A program made the position numbers and the translations under genes. Below, in pieces: positions 30,000-39,024 of a stretch of 64,000 nt of DNA. Below the pieces are notes generated by a model. That model worked only from the letters and a program-made list of their open reading frames with translations, ran no database searches and was not told the origin of the DNA. The stretch is from Fuerstiella sp. GTDB taxonomy: Bacteria > Planctomycetota > Planctomycetia > Planctomycetales > Planctomycetaceae. Position 1 is the stretch's first letter; each line of letters opens with the position of its first letter. Location: positions 52,992-116,991 of the forward strand of contig JAQWOH010000027.1 of the NCBI GenBank assembly GCA_029245955.1, given 5' to 3'.

Positions 30000-30184
30000 C
30001 ACTCCGGGATGCACATTCTGCACCGCGAACTTTGTCGAATTACAGTCGTCCAATGCGACAGACCACGCAAATGAATGGCTGTTCAATTCCACTGTCGGTT
30101 TCTTGAAAACCTGGCTGATAGCAGCCGAACATGTCCTCAGGTTGTCTCTGCGGGAACGTATTCTGTTCTTCGCGTCGGGGGCGG

Positions 30185-30214
30185 TTCCTCCGCGTAACCA
30201 ACGGAGGAATTTTT
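30185..30214 (+). terminator. Orphan terminator-like stem-loop
   Basis: TTCCTCCG (30185-30192) pairs exactly with CGGAGGAA (30202-30209) around nine bases, followed by TTTTT (30210-30214). No coding gene precedes it within 530 bases, so it may end a small RNA or act as an attenuator before the subtilase. Confidence 0.62.
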
Positions 30215-30505
30215 CAGAATGGCGAGCGACGGCTGTCTTCTGGCGTTAAACAGCAGTTTTGTCTGAATTCTGATGCTGGACAGCTCTCGTCTGCCAAAAT
30301 CCGCGTTTTCTGCCCCTGGTCCTGGTATCGTTGAGTTACAACTACGCGTACGACAGCGACCGGACCGCGGACTCTGCCTTCGACACCTCTGTGCCGGCGA
30401 TTCCGTCGAAATGATTGAATCCATGGAGACGGAGCACCTGATCACGACCGTAACTCCGGCGGAACGACGATCAGAACATGACTGTACTGTACGGCGAATA
30501 AAAAA

Positions 30506-33500
30506 ATGTTTGTGTCTTTGTTCTTTAACCGTCTGACGTCCGCGTTCCGTCGAATTCGAGGCAGGAACGTTGGTCGGCGATATCGGAGAGCTGCATCGTG
30601 CCGGTCGGAATGTCAGCTATTGGAACTGCGAGTGCTGTTGTCGGCAACGACTTCAGAGACGCGAGGCAGCATCGACGCTGCAGAACGTGATTATTCAACT
30701 CACCTGGTCCTGTTTGAGAATGTCGATACAGTTCCGTTGTCGATTGATTCTGCCTTGATCGCCGAACAGCATGCGGCCTTCGTTGCACAGTTGGAAATTG
30801 AGTTCGCGGAATCCGTCGATGTGAAGTTCGAATACACGCATGCCCTGAACGGACTGGCGTTGTTCCTGACTGACCTGCAGGCTCAACAGATTGCGAACAT
30901 GCCGAGCGTAGCGGCAGTGCTGTCGGACACATCTTCTGTGCTGCAGAATAACAGTGCTGAATTCACTGGCGCGCCCGGAGTGTGGAATGGTTCGGCGACC
31001 GGAGCAATTGCAGGTACCCTTGGCGAAGGTGTGTTGATTGGCATCATCGATTCGGGTATCGATTTCGATAATGCATCATTTGCAGAAGTTGGTCCGAATG
31101 ACGGATACGTTCATGTCAATCCGTTTGGCGACGGTGTCTATGTGGGGCTGGGTGATCCATCAGACTCAAATTATGACGCATCGCTGCCATTCAATGACAA
31201 AATTGTAGGAGCGTGGAACTACACGAGTGAGCAGATTAATTCGTCCGGCGATGCTGATCACGGCACCAGCGTTGCGGGTATCGCGGCGGGGAATTTTGTG
31301 ACGGTCGCTATGCCGGGAACGAATCAAACGACGGAAATCTCGGGCGTTGCTCCCCATGCCAGCCTGATTTCGTATGACGTCTGCACAACGCTCAATGACT
31401 GTTCCAACGCGGCAATCATGGCGGCTGTTGACCAGGCTATTGCTGACGGGGTCGACGTTATCAATATGTCGATTGGCGGCATTACTGAAGCTCCGTGGGA
31501 CGCGATGATGGCATCGGCTCTGCTGCAGGCCCGCGCTGCCGGGATTTTCGTTGCTGTTTCCGGCGGCAATGGCGGTCCAGGTCCTGTTACCCTCAGCTCT
31601 CCGGCAGATGCGCCATGGGTCACGTCTGTTGCCTCCGTTGACATTGATGACGTTTCCTCGGGTTTTGTCAGTGTTGTCGGTACAAATGTTCCGGAGCACC
31701 TTGCTCAAATTGCAGCGACTCCCGGCGAAAATGTAACAATATCACAAACCGTCAGCGCTGATTCCGTGATTCACGCAGCAGACGTATCGCCTGGGGATTC
31801 ACAGGGTTCGTCGGCGTATTCATCAGGCACTTTTGCAGGCAGCATTGCGTTGATTGATCGTGGTGTGTCACTGTTCGAAACCAAGGTGCAGAACGCCTAT
31901 GATGCTGGTGCGACGGCCGTGATCGTCATCAATAACGTGGCGGGTCCGGCCATCATCATGGCAGGAGTCGACGGTGTGCCTATTCCTTCCGTTCTAGTAT
32001 CGCAGGACGACGGCACCAGGCTGCGGAATTGGCTTCGTGAGAATCCCGCGGGCAAAGTGCAGATCAGCGCACAGCATACAGCGGATGCTTCTGTTACGTC
32101 AGCGTTTAGTTCCCGCGGCCGGAATCTGCAGGCCGACACGCTGGCGCCGGTCATCGCTGCTCCTGGCGGGACTGGTCTCGTGCTGGCACCTGTGGCGACC
32201 TCCGGTGACGACAGTTGGCAGTACTTCAGCGGTACGTCAGCTGCCGCTCCTCATATCGCGGGAGCAGCAGCGTTACTTGTTGCACTGCACCCTGACTGGA
32301 CTCCGGCCGAAATTCAGTCGGCGCTGCAGACCTCCGCGGGCAGCAGTTCAACGGTCGCCAAAGACTTCAGCCTCGTTGACGCGGATCCATTCGACGTGGG
32401 ATCGGGGCTGGTCAATGTGTCCCTTGCGGCAAGGGCCGGTATTGTGCTCGACGAAACGACCGACAATTTCACTGCGGCGAATCCTTCAAGTGGCGGAGTT
32501 CCTGCTGAACTGAACCTGCCGAGTTTCATCGACAGCAATGTCGTCAGCTCAACATTATGGACGAGATCTGTGACCAGTACTCAGGCGTCCGCAGTTGTGT
32601 GGACGTCATCTGTTGTGGCAGACGACGGCCTGACGTTGAGTCCGGGCGTCGCATCAATCACGGTCGACGCTGGCGCGACAGCTGATCTGACACTGACTGC
32701 CGATGTCGAGGCAGGCACGCAGGGCTGGCTGTTTGGGGAGTTGCTGCTGTCACCCAATGCAGATCTTCCGGTAGCGCGGTTTCCTGTTGCTGTCCGGCCA
32801 GCACCCTCGGCCGGAGTGACGATCACTCAGTCGGGTAGCGGAACGGACGTGTCGGAAAATGGAGCCGTGGATACGTATTCCATCGGGCTCAGAACTTCCC
32901 CGTCCCGAGCTGTCAGGATTCAGGTGGACGCACCATCGGATATACAAATCAGCGCCAACGGAACGGATTTTTCTTCGTCGCTGGTGTTGACGTTTGTCGA
33001 TCAGGACCCGCAGACGATCACTGTTCGAGCTGTAGACGATGTGGTGGCGGAAGGGTGGCGCACAGACACTATTCTTCATACCGTAACGGATTCCGGTGCT
33101 GATTCTGACTACACTGCAGATACAGTCGTCGAAGGTCTGGATGTCAGTGTGTTCGACAATGACGTCGGACAGAATGGTCATCTTGCGGCACCCGTGTTGG
33201 CCGGTCCGTCAGGGCTTGTGCGCAGTGGGCGGCCACTGTTTGAGTGGTCGAGTGTCAGCGGCGCTCATTCCTACGAAATCTGGGTGGCTGCAGCCGGGCA
33301 GCCCAGCGTTCCTGTTGTGAATTTAATCGTGATCGGTACTGCGTTCACACCGGATACTGATCTGGACATCGGACGCTATCAGTACTGGGTTCGAACAGTC
33401 TTTGGAGGTGGTGTCACATCTTCCTGGGTGGCTGCTTCGTTCCAAATCAGTCAACCAGCCGTGATTGATCCGCTACCACTTCCGGCAGGCAATACAACGC

Positions 33501-34798
33501 CGATCATCAGCTGGGTTCCCGTAACCGGAGCGGTTACCTACGAAATTTACATTTCCAACGTGACTACCGGACAGCACCGATTGATCAACGAAACGAATCT
33601 GGCAGACTCGTTTTACACTCCGCCTGCTGCGTTGAAATTTGGCGTGCACCGAATCTGGGTAAGAGCTTTTGCTGCTGACGGATTCGGAGCCTCGTGGTCT
33701 TTACCCGTGGAATATTACGTGGGCTCTGCATTGCTTGGGCCGGTGACGCCGACTTTTGATGAGCGGCCGGCGTTCACGTGGACAGAACCCGCAGGTGCTG
33801 CGCACTATCAATTCTATCTGCGCGCCCCCAATCGCGAAGTTACTCAGCTGGCCGGACTTACCCGTGGATCGTATACGCCGGACGAAGATTTGCAGGAGGG
33901 AAGATACTTGTGGTGGGTACGACCATTCACCGAGGATGGTCGAGCCGGTTTGTGGACTGAGCGGGGAGAGACGCACATCGGCGGGCGGCCGACTGTGCTG
34001 ACACCAACCACAATTGTGTCGGATTCTTCTCCAGAGTTCACGTGGAGCAGCGTCGAAGGAGCGCCATCCTACGAAGTGTTCCTGAATCGGACAGACGTCG
34101 CCGAACATATTCTCCGCACGCCCGATATCCCAGTAGCCACTTTCGAACCACCGATTTTGAACGCGGGTAATTACGTTTGGTGGGTGCGAGCGCGAGACGA
34201 CGCCGGGAATTACGGGCCATGGAGTGCCAGCAGTACCTTTCGCGTAGCGGCTGCAGCTTCTGACGTGTCAGCGACGCCAGTACAGGCACAACTGATTTCA
34301 CTCAGCCCAACTCCTGTTCTGTCGTGGCAGGGAGGAATGGGCGCTGTGTCATATGATGTCTTTCTCCACAACGGCACAGGAATAATCCAGGAGACGGGGC
34401 TGACCAGGACATCGTGGCAAACGCCACATCTGGACGGAGAAAAATGGCAATGGTGGGTTCGAGCCATTGATGCGGCCGGTGACGCTGGTTCATGGAGCAA
34501 TGCCGCAACAATCGATACGTCCGGACGAGCCATGGGGTTGTCTCCGTCAGCAACAACCGGCTCCACACCAATATTCACCTGGACTCCGGTGTTGGGGGCT
34601 GACCGTTACGTTCTGCAGGTCGACAATCTGACCACCGGCGTGTCTCAGGTGATCAGAGAAAATTCGCTTGTCTCGACGGCCTTCTCATCAATCATTCCGC
34701 TGGCGGGTGGGCATTACCGGTTCTGGGTCAAAGCCATCAGCAGTACCAGTCCGAACTCCGGCTTCTGGAGCTTCGGAGTGGATTTCACCGTTGCGTGA
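30506..34798 (+). CDS. Giant secreted subtilase (S8) with PA, Calx-beta-like and six FN3-like repeats
   Basis: A 1430-residue protein. Its N-terminus has arginine-rich text and then LELRVLLSA (39-47), the planctomycete export motif of giant extracellular proteins. An inhibitor-like segment (about 65-145) precedes the S8 catalytic domain: Asp182 in IIDSGIDFD, His252 in DHGTSVAGIAAG and Ser578 in FSGTSAAAPHIAG. A protease-associated domain (about 415-515: AGSIALIDRGVSLFETKVQN) is inserted. Residues 770-880 look like a Calx-beta module, and from about 890 six repeats of roughly 90 residues follow, each with a (S/T)-x-x-P-x-(F/I)-x-W core and a Y-x-(V/I/F)-(W/Y) strand, ending in YxWWVR. It probably cleaves proteins at the cell surface or outside. 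No operon partner. Confidence 0.92.
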   Translation: MFVSLFFNRLTSAFRRIRGRNVGRRYRRAASCRSECQLLELRVLLSATTSETRGSIDAAERDYSTHLVLFENVDTVPLSIDSALIAEQHAAFVAQLEIEFAESVDVKFEYTHALNGLALFLTDLQAQQIANMPSVAAVLSDTSSVLQNNSAEFTGAPGVWNGSATGAIAGTLGEGVLIGIIDSGIDFDNASFAEVGPNDGYVHVNPFGDGVYVGLGDPSDSNYDASLPFNDKIVGAWNYTSEQINSSGDADHGTSVAGIAAGNFVTVAMPGTNQTTEISGVAPHASLISYDVCTTLNDCSNAAIMAAVDQAIADGVDVINMSIGGITEAPWDAMMASALLQARAAGIFVAVSGGNGGPGPVTLSSPADAPWVTSVASVDIDDVSSGFVSVVGTNVPEHLAQIAATPGENVTISQTVSADSVIHAADVSPGDSQGSSAYSSGTFAGSIALIDRGVSLFETKVQNAYDAGATAVIVINNVAGPAIIMAGVDGVPIPSVLVSQDDGTRLRNWLRENPAGKVQISAQHTADASVTSAFSSRGRNLQADTLAPVIAAPGGTGLVLAPVATSGDDSWQYFSGTSAAAPHIAGAAALLVALHPDWTPAEIQSALQTSAGSSSTVAKDFSLVDADPFDVGSGLVNVSLAARAGIVLDETTDNFTAANPSSGGVPAELNLPSFIDSNVVSSTLWTRSVTSTQASAVVWTSSVVADDGLTLSPGVASITVDAGATADLTLTADVEAGTQGWLFGELLLSPNADLPVARFPVAVRPAPSAGVTITQSGSGTDVSENGAVDTYSIGLRTSPSRAVRIQVDAPSDIQISANGTDFSSSLVLTFVDQDPQTITVRAVDDVVAEGWRTDTILHTVTDSGADSDYTADTVVEGLDVSVFDNDVGQNGHLAAPVLAGPSGLVRSGRPLFEWSSVSGAHSYEIWVAAAGQPSVPVVNLIVIGTAFTPDTDLDIGRYQYWVRTVFGGGVTSSWVAASFQISQPAVIDPLPLPAGNTTPIISWVPVTGAVTYEIYISNVTTGQHRLINETNLADSFYTPPAALKFGVHRIWVRAFAADGFGASWSLPVEYYVGSALLGPVTPTFDERPAFTWTEPAGAAHYQFYLRAPNREVTQLAGLTRGSYTPDEDLQEGRYLWWVRPFTEDGRAGLWTERGETHIGGRPTVLTPTTIVSDSSPEFTWSSVEGAPSYEVFLNRTDVAEHILRTPDIPVATFEPPILNAGNYVWWVRARDDAGNYGPWSASSTFRVAAAASDVSATPVQAQLISLSPTPVLSWQGGMGAVSYDVFLHNGTGIIQETGLTRTSWQTPHLDGEKWQWWVRAIDAAGDAGSWSNAATIDTSGRAMGLSPSATTGSTPIFTWTPVLGADRYVLQVDNLTTGVSQVIRENSLVSTAFSSIIPLAGGHYRFWVKAISSTSPNSGFWSFGVDFTVA

Positions 34799-34850
34799 GT
34801 TGATGAGGGGAGGCGACAGACGCGTTGCGCCAGACTTGATAAATCCCGTG

Positions 34851-36377
34851 CTATTTCTTTGTCGGCTTCTTCTTGTTACGTTTTCGTTTCCGGATGACCG
34901 GCGGTTCCAGTCCATCGTCCGGCTGATTCCACAGACGATAAGGATCGTCCAGCCTGCGCATTTCGGCCAGCAGCAGGTCTTCCATCTCTGTCAGCTTGTC
35001 TTTGTGGGCCGGGTCTTCAGCCAAATCTGTCCGTTTCGGATCATTCTTCCCGTGTTCGGCGATGAATTCATGAGGATTGTCAGCCAGATTGAACAGCTGA
35101 GTTTCCTGTACCTTTCCATCCATGACGTCGTACTTGATCAGTTTCCAGTCTCCCTGTTTTACACAACGCATGCCCGGTTTGGTGCCACCGTTGTAAACGC
35201 CAAACAGGACGTCCCGGACCGTGTCTACTTGGTTCTTCAGGACAGGTTCAAAACTTTTACCTTCCGTGCTGGCAGGAGCTTTTACGCCGGCCAGGTCGCA
35301 AATGGTAGCCAGTGAATCCAGCAGATAGATGTTTCCCGTCGCTCGGGTGCCGGCTTCAATACCGGGGCCCTTCACGATGTAGGGAACCCGCCATGTGTGC
35401 TGGTACAGATTCTGTTTTCCCTGCAGACCGTGGCGGCCGATGGCCATGCCATGGTCGGCCGTATAAACGATGTAAGTGTTGTCCAGCTCTCCCATTTGTT
35501 CGAGCTTCTTCAGTACCCTGCCGATCTGGATGTCGATATTTTCGTTGCAGGCGAATTCTCGACCCAGTTCATTCTGAATCGTCTGCGGATCACGATTTTC
35601 CCAGACACCGCTAACCGACACTTCGTCTCGCAGTCCCGGATGTCCGTGATGAAACGGGTGTTTGCCAAGGTAGTTGACGGGCAGACCCGGCTGCTTTGGA
35701 TTTGCAGCCGGAAGTTTGTTCTTGTCTTTGTGATTGACGGCTCCGTATTTGGCCAGCAGTTCCGGCGTGCCGTCACGTGTGTCGTGAGGATGTGAGAATC
35801 CGAAGTAGATCAGGAATGGATCTTTGTCGTGACTGCTGTCACGCTGGTCCAGATATTCCAGAACCTGTTTGCCGTGCCATGCACTACCGGTTTCTGCGGT
35901 TCCTCCTCGTTTGGTCGCATCTTTGACAACGCTGAACTGTCCGTTCGCTGCAGAGTAGCTGTTGCCCTTTTTGCACGTTCGCATCGTGTCGTAGCCGGCG
36001 TCGTTAAAGACGGCAGCCATCGAATACCGTTCATAGTTCGGCGGACAGGTCTTTGCTCCCGGACCAATCGGCAGATGCCAGAGCGTCCGTCCGGTCATCA
36101 CCATGTGGCGCGACGGTGTGCACACGGCTCCACTGAACGACCCCATGTGGTAGGCCCCGTCCAGTGTCATACCTTCTGCCGCCAGTCGGTCGATATTGGG
36201 TGTGTCCAGTTTCGAATCCGGGTTGTACAGCTTCAGATCGAACGGTGACTGGTCATCCACAATGATGAACAGCACGTTGGGACGTGTTGCTTCGGGCTCA
36301 GCAGCCCTGACAGTGCCTGTGAAAGCAAAGAATGTCAGCACGGTGACAAGGGATACGGCAGGTCTGTGTTTTAGCAT
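34851..36377 (-). CDS. Sulfatase (type I, formylglycine)
   Basis: A 508-residue sulfatase with a signal peptide (LVTVLTFFAFTGTVRAAEP). The formylglycine motif is CTPSR (86-90) followed by HMVMTGRTLWHL; metal ligands come from FIIVDDQSPFD (37-47) and later VYTADHGMAIGRHGLQGKQN. The C-terminus is basic (RKRKRNKKKPTKK), as in the sulfatase at 17.4 kb. It converges on the subtilase gene with 52 bases between. On the same strand and upstream lies a decayed DUF1553 gene, so the sulfatase may once have formed part of a larger unit. Confidence 0.94.
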   Translation of the reverse strand: MLKHRPAVSLVTVLTFFAFTGTVRAAEPEATRPNVLFIIVDDQSPFDLKLYNPDSKLDTPNIDRLAAEGMTLDGAYHMGSFSGAVCTPSRHMVMTGRTLWHLPIGPGAKTCPPNYERYSMAAVFNDAGYDTMRTCKKGNSYSAANGQFSVVKDATKRGGTAETGSAWHGKQVLEYLDQRDSSHDKDPFLIYFGFSHPHDTRDGTPELLAKYGAVNHKDKNKLPAANPKQPGLPVNYLGKHPFHHGHPGLRDEVSVSGVWENRDPQTIQNELGREFACNENIDIQIGRVLKKLEQMGELDNTYIVYTADHGMAIGRHGLQGKQNLYQHTWRVPYIVKGPGIEAGTRATGNIYLLDSLATICDLAGVKAPASTEGKSFEPVLKNQVDTVRDVLFGVYNGGTKPGMRCVKQGDWKLIKYDVMDGKVQETQLFNLADNPHEFIAEHGKNDPKRTDLAEDPAHKDKLTEMEDLLLAEMRRLDDPYRLWNQPDDGLEPPVIRKRKRNKKKPTKK

Positions 36378-36747
36378 TATTGGTTTTCCAGCAGTGGATC
36401 AATTGATAGATGCCAGTATGACGCAGATGACGTTGCCGTCCACGGACTTTATCGGTCGTGCTTGTCATTCGTTTTATTTGTTGTGTCAGGTGTTTTGTCG
36501 CCGTCCAGCAGATTCTCAGCTTCCTGGGCAGGGTTTTGTGCGATGAGCCAGTCGTGATCGTTGCCAGCGCCGGTTTGAGGCATCTGTGCGGCGACCAGAT
36601 TCTTCACGTGTCCCGGAGCTTCGCGAGCGCCGTCACCTTGCCGTTGTCTGTCCAGAGCAGCAATCAAATAGCCGAGAACCGTCCCCCGAAGACTGGGGAT
36701 TGTTCTTCTATTGTCCTGGAGTCGAGTACTTTGATTGTATTCCACAC

Positions 36748-37340
36748 TTTGTCGGTAGGCCGCACAGGTCACAATCAGCCAGTGGATACGTTTCAGGCTC
36801 CAGTCGGATGTGACAAGCTCACACGCCGGCTATTCCAGCAGTTCGGCGTGCGAAGGGGTGTCTTCCGAAGCTCCGAAGTCATCTGCTGTTGCCACCAGTC
36901 CGCGGCCGAAATGTTACTGCCAGAGACGATTGACAATGACGTGCGCCAGCAGTGTCCCGGGGCCGGTCTCCGAATCTGTTATCCAGTGAGCCAGGGCTGA
37001 TTGCGGCTTCGGTGGTCCATCGTCCGGACACCGGCGTTGCCAGGCCGCTTCTGACCATTCGGGCCGGTTCTTTATGACGGCTGTCAGGAGCCGGGGCCCA
37101 CCAATTCTCCTGGCTGGTCGTGCTGGCCTTATGCAGTACCGGCGTGACAGCGATTTTGCTTCCGCTGAGTGGTGACTTCGGCATGTGGACTTTCAGCTGA
37201 CTGATTTCGTCCATCAGCTGATGATATTGCTCTTTATGCTGCGGTAACGGTTCAATGTCGTCGTCCGGGTGCTGATCATTGATCAGCAGACAACGCTCTC
37301 ACAATGACAGCAAACGCGTCTGCTGAGCATCTGACGGTGT
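36748..37340 (-). pseudogene. Decayed DUF1549/DUF1553 gene fragment
   Basis: On the minus strand the text TRLLSLL, then LLINDQHPDDDIEPLPQHKE, TPVLHKA, HDQPGELVGPG, and LLTAVIKNRPEWSEAAWQRR, leading to PQSALAHWITDSETGPGTLL, LAHVIVNRLWQ-stop-HFGRG, LVATADDFGASEDTPSHAEL, SLKRIHWLIVTCAAYRQS matches the DUF1553 region of the intact genes at 25.4 kb and 60.7 kb. The reading frame is broken by in-frame stops (in WQ-stop-HF, after HAELLE and after RLLSLL) and at least two frameshifts near GELVGP. The cytochrome c and DUF1549 parts upstream and the tail downstream are missing; a hydrophilic frame continues to about 36449 without resemblance. The rest of the gap (36378-36747 and 37341-37559) shows no gene. 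Confidence 0.8.
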
Positions 37341-37559
37341 TGCACGAGGTCTGTCGTTAACGCGTGCTGACCCGGTCAGGAGGGAAGATTCTGCAAACTG
37401 AACATGCTTGTCCTGGCTTATTCGGCGGGTGACTGCAGCCACAACAGAGCTGTTCGAACGGACTGTCGAGTTGCTGGCCGGACCCGTTCCGGAAAGACGG
37501 AGCTGTCGATCGACGAATACAATGTTGCACATTTGGGGCATCTTCTTCATGATTCTCCG

Positions 37560-38900
37560 ATGATTGAACGCATATTTCGCTTAAGGGACCACGAGACCAC
37601 CATTCCGCGAGAAATCCTGGCGGGGATGACAACGTTCCTGACGATGTCCTACATTCTTGTCGTTCAGCCAAATGTTTTGTCTCAGGACTTCTCCGGCAAT
37701 CCTACGGGGCTGGAACCTGGAGCTGTACTGCTTGCGACCTGTGTGGCCAGCGCTGTGGCAACGGCCGCGATGGGTCTGTACGCCGGATTGCCGGTAGCAC
37801 TGGCGCCAGGCATGGGACAGAACTTTTTCTTTGTCTCTGTCATCATGGCCATCGGTGCGGGGCAGTTTTCCGGTGAACCCTGGCAGGCCGCGCTGGGAAT
37901 CGTGTTCGTTTCAGGAGTACTATTCGTTGGACTCACCGTTCTGGGAATTCGTGATGTCGTTCTGGACGTCATGAGTTCCAGCATGCGTAGTGCCATCGTT
38001 GTGGGCATCGGGCTGTTTATTGCATTTATCGGTTTGCAGAACTCAGGAATTGTGGTTGCTGCGCCGAGTCTGGTCACCTTGAATGTGAAAGAGCTGTTGA
38101 GTGTGGACTCGGCGGTTTTCTGGACAGGCTTTATCACGATTCTGGTGTTAAAGATGCGACGATTGCCCTGCAGTATGCTGGTTGGCATTGCCGTTGCGGC
38201 AGTTACAGCCTGGGCCTGCGGTCGGATCACGATTGATCGCATCTTTGGCTGGCCTGAATTCACTGAGCGTGCCGCACTGCAGCTCGATTTTCGCGCTGCG
38301 TTCACGTTAAGTGGTCTGTCATACGTAGCCGTCTTTCTGTTCATGGACATATTTGACACGACTGGTACTCTGATCGGGGTTTCGCAGCAGGCGGGCCTGA
38401 TGAAAGATGGCGAGGTGCCGCGGATGCGACAGGCGATGCTGGCTGACTCGATTGGCACGGTTGCTGGGGCTTGCGTGGGGACCAGCACGGTCACCAGTTA
38501 CATCGAAAGCGTGGCAGGCGTTGAGCAGGGGGGACGTACAGGGCTGACAGCCTTTACCACGGCAGTTCTCTTTCTCTTCGCGATTGGGTTCAGCCCTTTG
38601 ATTGTGTCTCTGGGAAAGTATGCGCCTGTTACGGCGCCCGCGCTGGTGGTTGTCGGGGCAATGATGTTTCGCGCCGTGCGGTCCATTGACTGGGCTGACG
38701 AAACGGAGGCAATTCCGGCGTTTCTGCTGATTCTGGCGATACCGTTTTTTTTCTCTATTGCAGACGGTATTGCACTCGGGCTGATTGTCTGGCCCTTGCT
38801 CAAAGTTGCCAGCGGTCGAACTGCAGAGGTATCACGGGCTTCCGCAGTCACAGCGGTCGTCGTTATTGTTTACTTTGCAGCCATACGTGTCCACATCTGA
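37560..38900 (+). CDS. NCS2/AzgA-type purine permease
   Basis: A 446-residue membrane transporter of the AzgA/PbuG branch that takes up hypoxanthine, guanine or adenine with protons. The start at 37560 opens with ERIFRLRDHETTIPREILAG, the usual N-terminus; the longer reading from 37404 has no counterpart. Twelve to fourteen hydrophobic segments are visible, with the family signatures GLPVALAPGMGQNFFF, LFMDIFDTTGTLIGVSQQAG, ADSIGTVAGACVGTSTVTSY and IESVAGVEQGGRTGLTA. A single gene divergent in sense from the pseudogene; a CGTGACGTCACG palindrome follows its stop. Confidence 0.93.
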   Translation: MIERIFRLRDHETTIPREILAGMTTFLTMSYILVVQPNVLSQDFSGNPTGLEPGAVLLATCVASAVATAAMGLYAGLPVALAPGMGQNFFFVSVIMAIGAGQFSGEPWQAALGIVFVSGVLFVGLTVLGIRDVVLDVMSSSMRSAIVVGIGLFIAFIGLQNSGIVVAAPSLVTLNVKELLSVDSAVFWTGFITILVLKMRRLPCSMLVGIAVAAVTAWACGRITIDRIFGWPEFTERAALQLDFRAAFTLSGLSYVAVFLFMDIFDTTGTLIGVSQQAGLMKDGEVPRMRQAMLADSIGTVAGACVGTSTVTSYIESVAGVEQGGRTGLTAFTTAVLFLFAIGFSPLIVSLGKYAPVTAPALVVVGAMMFRAVRSIDWADETEAIPAFLLILAIPFFFSIADGIALGLIVWPLLKVASGRTAEVSRASAVTAVVVIVYFAAIRVHI

Positions 38901-38906
38901 CCTGCC

Positions 38907-38918
38907 CGTGACGTCACG
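38907..38918. promoter_or_regulatory. Palindrome CGTGACGTCACG
   Basis: A perfect 12-bp palindrome six bases after the permease stop and about 107 bases before the bestrophin-like start. It could be an operator for the downstream gene. Confidence 0.4.
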
Positions 38919-39024
38919 ATATTCGTTCAATCGGCAGATGCAGCTTTCGCGTCACGAGACGTCTGCGGCTCGATTTCCTAGACTTCCCTTCACACAATGT
39001 TCTTTTGGAACGGACCTGAATTAG

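Larger units (their letters stand above)
29653..30505 (+). other. 850-bp gap between purH and the subtilase
   Basis: No convincing gene is present; the open frames here lack start signals and family resemblance. The gap holds a small CCACT/AGTGG hairpin (29961-29973), a 16-bp palindrome and a terminator-like stem-loop, listed separately. It may carry a short RNA or a long leader for the subtilase. Confidence 0.5.

Noticed and set aside
29926..30249. 107-residue frame in the purH-subtilase gap
   Set aside because: No signal, motif or start context; it runs through the terminator-like stem.
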